A stretch of DNA of 11,747 nt from an uncultured Oscillospiraceae bacterium (GTDB taxonomy: Bacteria; Bacillota; Clostridia; Oscillospirales; Acutalibacteraceae). The notes under the pieces are model-generated. The model saw only the letters and a program-made list of their open reading frames with translations, had not been told where the DNA came from and did not search any database. The DNA lies in the NCBI GenBank assembly GCA_959601025.1, contig CAUGOD010000054.1, forward strand, positions 1-11,747, read 5' to 3'. Within the stretch, counting starts at the first letter, position 1. Every line of letters begins with the position of its first letter. This document shows, one piece after another, positions 5,139-11,747 of this stretch. The position numbers and the translations under genes were made by a program.

Positions 5139-6017
5139 TCATTTCCCGGTTTTGTAAGACGATTCCTCAACGGGCAGGGAGCGCACCCATTGCAGGTAGG
5201 CGGCAACCCGTTCATCCTCGCCTTCATTGTACAACGCGCCCAGGGAGGATGCGACCCTGCGGGCCGACTGCCGGAAAAGGGCTGTGGCAGCGAAGAGGGC
5301 ATCCCAGCAGTTTTCCACCGTTCCACCTGCGAATGTGGAACAATACGCCTTCCATTCCGCCGGAGCGAGGTATCGTTTCAGATATTTTCCATGCGCCCCC
5401 ACGCCAATGGAAAAGTCGGTGGCGAAACCAATCTGCCAGGTCAGCATCTGCTCCAGCATTGCCCGGGTGCATTCCCCCAGATGATGCTGGGCGTAAGGCA
5501 ACTGATCCCGCCAGAGCGATTTGGCCACATAGGGGGCGGTCCACCAGAATTCGTTGCAGCAGTCCCGGAAATGGGCAATCCCGGGCCGTTTTATCCGGTA
5601 ATCCCGGTCGCTGGGAGGGGAAAGGGCGGGAAGCCGGCCGTCCTTGTCCAAAAGGGGGACGGTCAGGCTGTCCGCACAGCAGTCGGAAATCCGGTCGAGG
5701 GGGTACAGGGACAGGTCGATCCGGTTCCCGTCGGTAAAAAGCATCAGGTAGGTGAAGTGGCCGTCCCCATCCGGCGGAAAGAGGGTTGACGCTTCCGGCG
5801 TCTGCATCACGATCCGGTCGCCGAAAACGTCGATCCAGTCCGGCTCCTGCAGGAAAGAAGCCACTTCGGTAACAAAATAGATGACGTCAAAGTCCTGAAA
5901 GCGATCCCGCTTCACGAAGGGATTCGCCCGTGAGCCGTTGAGGATCACGGCGCGAACCCGGTCGTCCCGTTCGGCAACCGACAGCAGCAGGGACCGCATT
6001 TCGTTCTCGCTTCTCAT
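5139..6017 (-). CDS. aadE: Aminoglycoside 6-adenylyltransferase, ANT(6) family
   Basis: A 292-residue nucleotidyltransferase expected to transfer AMP from ATP to the 6-hydroxyl of streptomycin-type aminoglycosides. The catalytic region is clear: ILNGSR (25-30), then QDFDVIYFV with D42 and D44, and a third acidic position at D101 in GNRIDLSL. Other family signatures are WIDVFGDRIVMQ, HFTYLMLF, CCNEFWWTAPYVAKSLWRDQLPYAQ and VGAHGKYLKRYL. Length matches AadE and AadK (roughly 280-300). The ATG at 6017 overlaps the stop of the upstream channel gene as ATGA, which fixes the start and implies coupled translation. Base composition is GC-rich like the neighbours, so this looks like a resident chromosomal homologue rather than a recently acquired resistance gene. 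The symbol denotes the family. Whether it confers resistance is not shown by sequence. Confidence 0.93.
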   Translation of the reverse strand: MRSENEMRSLLLSVAERDDRVRAVILNGSRANPFVKRDRFQDFDVIYFVTEVASFLQEPDWIDVFGDRIVMQTPEASTLFPPDGDGHFTYLMLFTDGNRIDLSLYPLDRISDCCADSLTVPLLDKDGRLPALSPPSDRDYRIKRPGIAHFRDCCNEFWWTAPYVAKSLWRDQLPYAQHHLGECTRAMLEQMLTWQIGFATDFSIGVGAHGKYLKRYLAPAEWKAYCSTFAGGTVENCWDALFAATALFRQSARRVASSLGALYNEGEDERVAAYLQWVRSLPVEESSYKTGK

Positions 6018-6925
6018 TCCGCCGCCTCTTTCTCCGCCTCTCCGCTGTTCGGAACCAGGTGAACGTCCAGCTGATTATAGGGGATGACAATGCCGTTTTC
6101 CTCAAACAGCCCCTTGACCTTCTGATTTAAATCGAAACGCAGGTTCCAGTAGTCGGCGTTTTTGCACCAGAGCTGGGCGGTGAGGTTCACCGAGGAGGCG
6201 GCGTATTCGGTTACCACCACCCGGGGCGGGGCCGGCTCCTTCAGCACCAGCGGATGGGCTTCCACCAGTCCGGTCAACAGCTCGATCGCCTTATGCAGGT
6301 CATTTTCATAGCTGATCGAAAAGACCAGATCCTGCCGCCGATCCTCATGGGTGGAATAATTGACGATGGTTTCGGTCATCATTTTGGTGTTGGGCACCGC
6401 GACCCGCATATTGCCCACCGTGTCCAGATAGGTCTGCATCAGCTCGATTTCCCGCACCGTCCCGGCGAGGGAGCCGACCTCGATGTAGTCCCCGGCTTTG
6501 AAGGGCTTGGCGAACAGCAGCACCACCCCTGACGCGAGGTTGGCGAGGTTATCCCGGATAGCCAGGGCGACCGCCGCGCCGACCGCCGCCAGCACGGTGA
6601 GCAGGCTGGTCACCGGTACGCCGAGCTTATCCAGCGCCATCACGACCACCAGCACCCAAAGGGATATCCGGACAACGCGGAGCAGGTATTTCACCGCCAC
6701 CGGATCGATGGTGGTCTTGCCGAGCATCTTGCCAATCGGCTTTGGTACAAGCTTCACCGCGAAGTACCCGATCAGCAGGATAACCAGCGCCTGGAGAAGG
6801 TGGGGGAGGAAAGCGAGGAAAGCGGCAAGAAAGCCCTCCCATGCCGCAATAAAATGTTCCATAGACGTCCATATCCTTTCCACAACCGAATTGTCAGCGG
6901 TAATTGCCGCGGGCGGGAGTTCCAT
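6014..6925 (-). CDS. MscS-family small-conductance mechanosensitive channel
   Basis: A 303-residue membrane protein that would open under membrane tension to release solutes during osmotic downshock. Three transmembrane segments are visible, at about 33-60, 79-97 and 102-140. The third has the Ala/Gly-rich pore-lining pattern (VLAAVGAAVALAIRDNLANLASGVVLLFAKPF). It is followed by the MscS beta domain (GDYIEVGSLAGTVREIELMQTYL) and the VPNTKMMTETIVNYS stretch, then a C-terminal cytoplasmic vestibule domain. The frame is open further upstream to 7084. I chose ATG 6925 because AAAGGAGG lies 10 bases before it and the promoter at 6945-6973 would exclude the longer forms. It is the first gene of an operon with the adenylyltransferase, overlapping it by 4 bp. 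Length is near that of E. coli MscS (286). Confidence 0.95.
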   Translation of the reverse strand: MELPPAAITADNSVVERIWTSMEHFIAAWEGFLAAFLAFLPHLLQALVILLIGYFAVKLVPKPIGKMLGKTTIDPVAVKYLLRVVRISLWVLVVVMALDKLGVPVTSLLTVLAAVGAAVALAIRDNLANLASGVVLLFAKPFKAGDYIEVGSLAGTVREIELMQTYLDTVGNMRVAVPNTKMMTETIVNYSTHEDRRQDLVFSISYENDLHKAIELLTGLVEAHPLVLKEPAPPRVVVTEYAASSVNLTAQLWCKNADYWNLRFDLNQKVKGLFEENGIVIPYNQLDVHLVPNSGEAEKEAAE

Positions 6926-6944
6926 CCGGGGAAATCCTCCTTTC

Positions 6945-6973
6945 ATTGTAGGAAAAAGCGGTCGGGCTGTCAA
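6945..6973 (-). promoter_or_regulatory. Sigma-A promoter of the mscS-type / aadE operon
   Basis: On the minus strand there is a consensus -35 TTGACA (6968-6973), a 17-bp spacer and TACAAT (6945-6950), a 5 of 6 match to the -10. The predicted start lies only around 15-20 bases ahead of ATG 6925, so the mRNA leader is very short and begins close to the GGAGG. This supports the chosen translation start. Confidence 0.85.
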
Positions 6974-7057
6974 CGGCGGATTACGAGGGGATGCTTTGGA
7001 GGAGGCGGTTTCCGCTCTCCCAGAATTCCGGCCGGTGGCCGGAAAGCACAAATTCGC

Positions 7058-7086
7058 GCATGAAAAATGCTCTGCATTTTTCATGC
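7058..7086. repeat. Perfect 13-bp inverted repeat in the divergent mscS-pgk intergenic region
   Basis: GCATGAAAAATGC (7058-7070) and GCATTTTTCATGC (7074-7086) are perfectly complementary around TCT. The repeat ends 7 bp before the putative pgk -35. It lacks a T run on either side, so an operator or DNA-level regulatory site is as likely as a terminator hairpin. Confidence 0.75.
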
Positions 7087-7093
7087 TATCTAC

Positions 7094-7122
7094 TTGAAAA
7101 ATACGGAAAACTATTATAAACT
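7094..7122 (+). promoter_or_regulatory. Putative pgk promoter
   Basis: TTGAAA (7094-7099) is followed after 17 bp by TAAACT (7117-7122), a 4 of 6 match. An overlapping TATAAA at 7115-7120 is an alternative -10 with a 15-bp spacer. The region is AT-rich within GC-rich surroundings, and the resulting leader would be about 45 bases. If this is right, pgk is transcribed from its own promoter rather than only from an upstream gap gene. Confidence 0.5.
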
Positions 7123-7174
7123 ATTCTACTAGGAGACTTGTTTAGTTTTTAACAACAAAGGAAAGGGTGTCCGT

Positions 7175-8365
7175 ATGAACTACCTGAACAAAAAGACGAT
7201 TGAAGACATTGATGTGAACGGCAAGAAAGTGCTGGTTCGCTGCGACTTCAATGTACCGCTGGCCGACGGCGCGATTACCGACGACAAGCGAATCCGCGAG
7301 TCTGTCCCCACGATCAAATACCTCGCCGAGCATGGCGCGGCGGTGATCCTCTGCTCCCACCTGGGCCGTCCGAAGGATGAGGAATCCAAGAAAAAGTGCA
7401 CCCTCGCGCCGGTTGCGAAGCGCTTGTCCGAGCTGATGGGCAAGGAAGTCAAGTTCACCACCGACATCATCGGGGACGAGGCCCACGCGATGGCCGCCGC
7501 GCTGAAGCCCGGCGAGATCATGGTGATCGAAAACGTCCGCTTCTTTAAAGAGGAAACCAAGAACGATCCCGACTTTGCGAAGGCTCTCGCGTCGCTGGCC
7601 GATATCTATGTCAACGACGCGTTCGGCACCGCCCACCGCGCCCATGCTTCCACCGCCGGCGTGGCCGGTTACCTGCCCGCCGTCTGCGGCTACCTGATTC
7701 AGAAGGAGATCAAGGTCATGGGCGGCGCGCTGGCCGATCCGAAGCGCCCGTTCGTCGCCATCCTCGGCGGCGCGAAGGTTTCGGATAAGATCGGCGTCAT
7801 CACCAACCTGATCGACAAGGTGGACACCCTGATCATCGGCGGCGCGATGGCCTACACCTTCAACGCCGCGCTCGGCAAGAAGATCGCGGACTCCAAGTTT
7901 GAAGCCGACAAGGTGGAGCTTGCGAAGGAAATCCTCGCCAAGGCGGAAGCCAAGGGCGTAAAATTCCTGCTGCCGGTGGACAACGTGGCCGCCGACGCGT
8001 TCGACGTGAACGCCAACACCAAGGTGTTTGAGGGCGACATCGACGACGGCTGGATGGGCCTCGACATTGGCCCGAAGACCCAGGCGCTCTTTGCCGACGC
8101 GGTGAAGGACGCGGGTACCGTGATTTGGAACGGCCCGATGGGCGTGTTCGAGATGGCCCCCTTTGCGAAGGGTACCATTGCGGTGGCCAAGGCGATCGCG
8201 GAATCGAACGCCATTTCCATCATCGGCGGCGGCGACTCCGCCGCGGCGGTGGAGCAGCTCGGCTTTGCCGACAAGATGACCCATATCTCCACCGGCGGCG
8301 GCGCGTCGCTGGAGTTCCTCGAGGGTCTGGAGCTGCCGGGTATTGCCTGCCTGAACGACAAGTAA
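7175..8365 (+). CDS. pgk: Phosphoglycerate kinase
   Basis: A complete 396-residue cytoplasmic enzyme converting 1,3-bisphosphoglycerate and ADP to 3-phosphoglycerate and ATP, the first ATP-yielding step of glycolysis. Substrate-side signatures are VRCDFNVPL (21-29) and SHLGRPK (61-67). Nucleotide-side signatures are GGAKVSDK (198-205), the GPMGVFE segment, GGGDSAA (351-357) and HISTGGGASLEFLEG starting at H370. Length equals the usual bacterial size of about 390-400. The ATG at 7175 follows the purine-rich AAAGGAAAGGG at a normal distance. It heads a cluster with tpiA (132-bp gap containing a hairpin) and, further on, gpmI. The usual partner gap is absent from the window: the gene upstream is divergent. 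Confidence 0.99.
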   Translation: MNYLNKKTIEDIDVNGKKVLVRCDFNVPLADGAITDDKRIRESVPTIKYLAEHGAAVILCSHLGRPKDEESKKKCTLAPVAKRLSELMGKEVKFTTDIIGDEAHAMAAALKPGEIMVIENVRFFKEETKNDPDFAKALASLADIYVNDAFGTAHRAHASTAGVAGYLPAVCGYLIQKEIKVMGGALADPKRPFVAILGGAKVSDKIGVITNLIDKVDTLIIGGAMAYTFNAALGKKIADSKFEADKVELAKEILAKAEAKGVKFLLPVDNVAADAFDVNANTKVFEGDIDDGWMGLDIGPKTQALFADAVKDAGTVIWNGPMGVFEMAPFAKGTIAVAKAIAESNAISIIGGGDSAAAVEQLGFADKMTHISTGGGASLEFLEGLELPGIACLNDK

Positions 8366-8379
8366 AAATCTGCATTCGC

Positions 8380-8407
8380 CGCCTGCCCGGAGACTCCCGG
8401 GCAGGCG
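8380..8407 (+). repeat. Strong hairpin between pgk and tpiA
   Basis: CGCCTGCCCGG (8380-8390) and CCGGGCAGGCG (8397-8407) form a perfect 11-bp GC-rich stem with a six-base loop. No T run follows, so it is unlikely to be a standard terminator. It may stabilise the pgk transcript 3' end or mark a processing point in a pgk-tpiA mRNA. Confidence 0.8.
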
Positions 8408-8497
8408 CGGCCATATTATGCCGCCGTGAACCGGCTGGGAATCCGCCATGGATTGGCAGACCCTATACAACAAAAGCAAAAAGGATGGTATCAGAGA

Positions 8498-9253
8498 ATG
8501 AGCCGTAAATATGTTATCGCCGGCAACTGGAAGATGAACAAAAATCCGGCGGAAGCCGCTGCGCTGATCAATGACCTCAAGCCCCTCGTGGCCGACGCGT
8601 CCTGCGACGTGGTGGTGGGCGTTCCCTTTGTCGATCTGCCCGCCGCGCTCGAAGCGGTCAAGGGCGCCAAAATCGGCGTGGCCGCCCAGAACTGCCACTG
8701 GGAGAAATCCGGCGCTTTCACCGGCGAGGTTTCCGCCGAGATGCTCAAGAGCATGGGGGTCGGGTACGTTATCCTCGGCCACAGCGAACGCCGCACCTAT
8801 TTCGGCGACACCGACGTAACGGTGCAGAAGCGGGTCCGCGCCGCGCTGGACGCCGGGCTGACCGTGATCCTCTGTGTGGGCGAATACCTGGAGCAGCGGG
8901 AGCAGGGCGTGACCGGCGAGGTGGTCGCCATGCAGACAAAAATTGCGCTGGGCGGCGTCTCCGCCGAGGAGATGGCCCGCGTCATCATCGCGTACGAGCC
9001 GGTCTGGGCCATCGGCACCGGCCGCACCGCCACGGCGGAGCAGGCGAATGAGGTCTGCAAGCGGATCCGTGAAACCATCGCCGGCCTGTACGACGCGGCG
9101 GTGGCCGACAGCGCCGTGATCCAGTACGGCGGCTCGATGAACGCCGGCAACGCGGCCGAGCTGCTTGCGCAGCCGGACGTGGACGGCGGCCTGATCGGCG
9201 GCGCGTCCCTGAAACCGACGGACTTCTCCGTAATCGTTAAGGCGGCGAAATAA
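8498..9253 (+). CDS. tpiA: Triosephosphate isomerase
   Basis: A complete 251-residue TIM-barrel enzyme interconverting dihydroxyacetone phosphate and glyceraldehyde 3-phosphate. The catalytic residues are all present: N10 and K12 in AGNWKMNK, H95 in GHSERR, and E167 in YEPVWAIGTG. The phosphate-binding QYGGSMNAGNAAEL and GGLIGGASL segments are near the C-terminus. The frame is open back to 8426, but similarity begins at MSRKYVIAGNWK. The ATG at 8498 is preceded by AAGGATGG at about nine bases, so this start is preferred. It follows pgk in the same direction and is closed by a strong terminator 10 bases after the stop, so pgk-tpiA forms one unit. Confidence 0.99.
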   Translation: MSRKYVIAGNWKMNKNPAEAAALINDLKPLVADASCDVVVGVPFVDLPAALEAVKGAKIGVAAQNCHWEKSGAFTGEVSAEMLKSMGVGYVILGHSERRTYFGDTDVTVQKRVRAALDAGLTVILCVGEYLEQREQGVTGEVVAMQTKIALGGVSAEEMARVIIAYEPVWAIGTGRTATAEQANEVCKRIRETIAGLYDAAVADSAVIQYGGSMNAGNAAELLAQPDVDGGLIGGASLKPTDFSVIVKAAK

Positions 9254-9263
9254 GACGGTCCGG

Positions 9264-9295
9264 CGGGGCGGCGGGCGAAACGCCGCCCCGTTTTT
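9264..9295 (+). terminator. Rho-independent terminator after tpiA
   Basis: CGGGGCGGCG (9264-9273) and CGCCGCCCCG (9281-9290) make a perfect 10-bp GC stem with a seven-base loop, followed directly by TTTTT. It ends the pgk-tpiA transcript. Confidence 0.93.
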
Positions 9296-9298
9296 GGT

Positions 9299-9325
9299 TT
9301 GACACGCCGGCTTTTGTAATAGAAT
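9299..9325 (+). promoter_or_regulatory. Putative promoter of the AIM24-type gene and gpmI
   Basis: A consensus TTGACA (9299-9304) directly follows the terminator T run. TAGAAT (9320-9325, 5 of 6) is the best -10, with a short 15-bp spacer. Initiation near 9332 would leave an unusually long leader of about 130 bases, containing an AGGCC/GGCCT inverted repeat at about 9337-9361. The consensus -35 is persuasive. The spacing is less so. Confidence 0.5.
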
Positions 9326-9465
9326 TATTATGTCAATAGGCCGCTTTGCCGGAAAAGGCCTGCAGAAAACCGGCGGGTCGGCTGAGATAAATTCAGTGAG
9401 CGGGGCGGGGCGCGGATTTTCTTTGCTCTTCCGCGTCGGCTTCCGGGAGAGGATGGGACATACTA

Positions 9466-10137
9466 ATGCGGTACACGATTGAAGGCGACAACCTGCCTGT
9501 GGTGATCTGCTACCTAAACGACGGGGAGCAAATGCTGACCGAAAAAGGCGCGATGAGCTGGATGACGCCGAATATGGAGATGAAGACATCCATGACCGGC
9601 GGACTGGGAAAGGCGTTCGGCCGGGCGTTCAGCGGAGAGTCCATGTTCATGAACACCTACACCTGCCGCGGCGGCGAGGGGATGATCGCTTTTGCGAGCA
9701 GCTTTCCCGGGCGGATTCTTCCGGCGCCGATCGACGCCGGGACCAGCATCATCGTCCAGAAAACGGCCTTCCTCGCGGCGGAGGCCGGCGTGCAGCTGAG
9801 CACCCATTTCACCCGCAAGGTCAGCGCCGGTCTGTTCGGCGGCGAGGGCTTCATCATGCAGCGACTGTCCGGACAGGGCACCGCTTTCCTCGAGCTGGAC
9901 GGCCATGTGGTGGAATACGATCTTGCTCCCGGCCAGTCGCTGATGATCGACTCGGGGCATCTGGCCGCCATGACCGACACCGTGCAGATGACGGTGGAAA
10001 CGGTGAAGGGCGTGAAAAACGTGGTATTCGGCGGGGAAGGGCTGTTTAATACCCGCCTCACCGGCCCCGGCCACGTCTGGATTCAGACTATGCCCTTCAG
10101 CAAGCTGGCAGGTATGCTCGCCGTCGGCAAACAATAA
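9466..10137 (+). CDS. AIM24 / TIGR00266 family protein
   Basis: A 223-residue protein of the AIM24 (DUF124, TIGR00266) family, a widespread beta-rich fold related to tryptophan RNA-binding attenuator-like barrels. Its biochemical role in bacteria is not established. Signatures are the start YTIEGDNLPVV, the phrase LTEKGAMSWMTPNMEMKT, the Gly-rich FGRAFSGESMFMNTYTC, the central ASSFPGRILP segment, GGEGFIMQRLSGQGTAFLELDG and the C-terminal GGEGLFNTRLTGPGHVWIQTMP. Length is normal and the gene is intact, with no membrane segment or signal peptide. A GAGAGGATGGG ribosome binding region precedes the ATG. It lies after the tpiA terminator and only 50 bp ahead of gpmI with no terminator between, so it is probably cotranscribed with gpmI. 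A glycolytic role is not implied by the family. Confidence 0.93.
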   Translation: MRYTIEGDNLPVVICYLNDGEQMLTEKGAMSWMTPNMEMKTSMTGGLGKAFGRAFSGESMFMNTYTCRGGEGMIAFASSFPGRILPAPIDAGTSIIVQKTAFLAAEAGVQLSTHFTRKVSAGLFGGEGFIMQRLSGQGTAFLELDGHVVEYDLAPGQSLMIDSGHLAAMTDTVQMTVETVKGVKNVVFGGEGLFNTRLTGPGHVWIQTMPFSKLAGMLAVGKQ

Positions 10138-10142
10138 GCGAC

Positions 10143-10163
10143 CCGGGCCGGGCGGCGGCCCGG
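10143..10163 (+). repeat. Hairpin between the AIM24-type gene and gpmI
   Basis: CCGGGCCG (10143-10150) and CGGCCCGG (10156-10163) form a perfect 8-bp stem with a five-base loop, just upstream of the gpmI ribosome binding site. There is no T run, so it should not terminate transcription. It could shield or process the message. Confidence 0.65.
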
Positions 10164-10187
10164 CCAAAAGAAAGGAACAATGTCTCT

Positions 10188-11720
10188 ATGAAAAAACCGG
10201 TAACCCTGATTATTATGGACGGGTTCGGTATGAACCCCGAAACCAAGGGCAACGCCATCAAGGCCGCCCGTACCCCGAACCTCGACCGCCTGTTTGCGGA
10301 GAATCCCTTTACCACCATCGGCGCCTCCGGTATGGACGTGGGACTGCCCGACGGCCAGATGGGAAACAGCGAAGTCGGCCACACCAACATCGGCGCGGGC
10401 CGGGTGGTATATCAGGAGCTGACCCGCATCACCAAATCCATTCAGGACGGCGACTTTTTTGAGAACCCCGTGCTGGCCGAAGCGATGGAAAATGCGAAGA
10501 AGCCGGGCGCGGCCCTTCACCTGATGGGCCTGTTGTCGGACGGCGGCGTCCACAGCCACAATACCCATCTCTTCGCTCTGCTGGAAATGGCGAAAAAGAG
10601 CGGGGTGGAGGAAGTATACGTCCATGCGATGCTGGACGGCCGCGACGTCCCTCCCGCTTCGGGCAAGGGCTATGTCGAGGAGCTGCAGGCCAAGCTGAAG
10701 GAAATCGGCGTGGGCAAAATCGCCACGGTGATGGGCCGGTATTACGGCATGGATCGCGACACCCAATGGGGCCGCGTGAACAAGGCGTATGACGCGATGG
10801 TCCGGCGGGAAGGCATCCAGGCGGAGGATCCCGCGGCCGCGGTAGCCAAGTCCTATGAAACCATTGACGAGGAAGGCAAGCATATCACCGACGAATTCGT
10901 GATCCCGACCGTGATCGCCGGCGGCGCGCCGGTGAAGGACGGGGACAGCGTGATCTTCTTCAATTTCCGTCCCGACCGCGCCCGGGAGCTGACCCGCGCG
11001 TTCGTTGATCCGGATTTCACCGGCTTTGAGCGGAAGGACGGCAAACTCTCCCTCGATTTCGTCTGCATGACCGAGTACGACGCGACCATGCCGAACGTGA
11101 AGGTGGCCTTCGCCCCGAAGGAGCTCACCATGACCATGGGCGAGACGGTCAGCAAGGCCGGCAAAACCCAGCTCCGCATCGCGGAAACCACCAAGTACGC
11201 GCATGTGACCTTTTTCTTCAACGGCGGCGAGGAAGTGAAGTTTCCCGGCGAGGACCGGGTGCTGATCCCCACCCCCGATGTGGCGACCTTTGACCTGAAG
11301 CCGGAGATGAGCGCCTATCCCGTGTGCGACGCGGTGGTGGAGCGGATCCATTCCGGGAACTACGACATGGTGGTGCTGAACTTCGCCAACTGCGACATGG
11401 TCGGCCATACCGGGATTTTCGACGCGGCGGTCAAAGCGGTGGAAACCGTGGACGAGTGCGTCGGCCGGGTGGTGGAGGCTACCCTCTCCATGGGCGGCGT
11501 GGCGCTGATCACCGCCGACCACGGCAACGCGGATAAGATGGTGGATACCGACGGCACCCCCTTCACGGCCCATACCACCTTCCCGGTTCCGTTCTGTGTG
11601 GTGGGCTATCCCTGCAAGCTGCGGGAGGGCGGCCGTCTGGCGGATATCTCTCCCACCATGCTGAAGCTGATGGGCCTGTCCCAGCCGGCGGAGATGGACG
11701 GCCAGAGCATTATTCTGTAA
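10188..11720 (+). CDS. gpmI: 2,3-bisphosphoglycerate-independent phosphoglycerate mutase
   Basis: A complete 510-residue manganese-dependent mutase of the alkaline phosphatase superfamily, interconverting 3- and 2-phosphoglycerate without a bisphosphate cofactor. The first metal-site Asp is D11 in IIMDGFG. The phosphoserine nucleophile is S61 in QMGNSEVGHTNIGAG. The substrate-binding region follows (LSDGGVHSH, LDGRDVPP, GRYYGMDRD, FRPDRARELT), and the second metal site includes ANCDMVGHTG and D444-H445 in TADHGN. These positions agree with the Geobacillus enzyme numbering to within one residue. The ribosome binding site AAAGGAA at 10171-10177 serves the ATG at 10188. The gene completes pgk and tpiA as a lower-glycolysis cluster. 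The 27 bases after the stop show no terminator, and enolase, a frequent next gene, would lie beyond the window if present. Confidence 0.99.
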   Translation: MKKPVTLIIMDGFGMNPETKGNAIKAARTPNLDRLFAENPFTTIGASGMDVGLPDGQMGNSEVGHTNIGAGRVVYQELTRITKSIQDGDFFENPVLAEAMENAKKPGAALHLMGLLSDGGVHSHNTHLFALLEMAKKSGVEEVYVHAMLDGRDVPPASGKGYVEELQAKLKEIGVGKIATVMGRYYGMDRDTQWGRVNKAYDAMVRREGIQAEDPAAAVAKSYETIDEEGKHITDEFVIPTVIAGGAPVKDGDSVIFFNFRPDRARELTRAFVDPDFTGFERKDGKLSLDFVCMTEYDATMPNVKVAFAPKELTMTMGETVSKAGKTQLRIAETTKYAHVTFFFNGGEEVKFPGEDRVLIPTPDVATFDLKPEMSAYPVCDAVVERIHSGNYDMVVLNFANCDMVGHTGIFDAAVKAVETVDECVGRVVEATLSMGGVALITADHGNADKMVDTDGTPFTAHTTFPVPFCVVGYPCKLREGGRLADISPTMLKLMGLSQPAEMDGQSIIL

Positions 11721-11747
11721 AGGGAATGGACAAATAAAAACCCAGCC

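Noticed and set aside
4925..5326. 133-codon minus-strand frame overlapping the 3' end of the adenylyltransferase gene
   Set aside because: Its first part is an out-of-frame shadow of the ANT(6) gene and its last part is AT-rich intergenic sequence with an 8-bp tandem motif. No start signal.
6926..7084. Longer start for the MscS-type channel at 7084
   Set aside because: The near-consensus promoter at 6945-6973 lies inside that extension, and a good GGAGG precedes ATG 6925.
7142..9589. 815-codon open frame on the minus strand opposite pgk and tpiA
   Set aside because: It is antisense to two unmistakable glycolytic genes and shows no family signature. GC-rich codon bias keeps the opposite strand open.
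10083..11573. 496-codon minus-strand frame opposite gpmI
   Set aside because: It is antisense to a complete gpmI with all catalytic residues, and has no recognisable domain.

Overview
The window looks like chromosomal DNA of a Gram-positive Clostridia-type bacterium, perhaps an Oscillospiraceae/Ruminococcaceae relative. The evidence is strong purine-rich ribosome binding sites, sigma-A type promoters, GC-rich glycolytic genes of Firmicutes type, an ANT(6)-family adenylyltransferase and a lipid glycosyltransferase. The genus cannot be fixed from sequence reading alone. Most of the window is clearly GC-rich. Roughly 3000-5040 is visibly AT-richer, and I read it as a degraded or inserted mobile-element segment.

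Left part (1-3001). A tandem array of an 89-bp unit (3.8 copies, running off the left edge) precedes a two-gene operon. The first gene is a TetR-type regulator. The second is a 651-residue protein joining a GT4 glycosyltransferase to a PlsC-type acyltransferase, coupled to the first by an ATGA overlap. The fusion suggests synthesis or remodelling of a membrane glycolipid under TetR control.

AT-rich segment (about 3002-5040). It holds one convincing gene, a minus-strand ArsR-like winged-helix regulator (3646-4311). Its promoter is bracketed by two related palindromic operators, which suggests autorepression. On either side lies noncoding DNA rich in inverted repeats: two runs of nested helices that look like structured RNAs (about 3029-3262 and 3305-3634), a strong plus-strand terminator hairpin at 3229-3262, and a pair of long inverted repeats at 4673-4780 resembling a conjugative transfer origin. 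No relaxase, integrase or transposase is present.

Middle (5139-7174). A minus-strand operon encodes an MscS-type mechanosensitive channel and an ANT(6)-type aminoglycoside 6-adenylyltransferase. The two overlap by ATGA and share a near-consensus promoter at 6945-6973.

Right part (7175-11720). The glycolytic genes pgk, tpiA and gpmI lie on the plus strand and encode three lower-glycolysis steps. A terminator follows tpiA. A new putative promoter then drives an AIM24/TIGR00266-family gene followed closely by gpmI, so the cluster appears to be at least two transcription units. The conventional gap gene is not in the window.

The best candidates for something undescribed are the two helix-rich segments at 3029-3634, the 89-bp hairpin-bearing tandem repeat, and the TetR plus GT4-PlsC fusion operon. 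I found no CRISPR array, tRNA, rRNA or recognised defence system.
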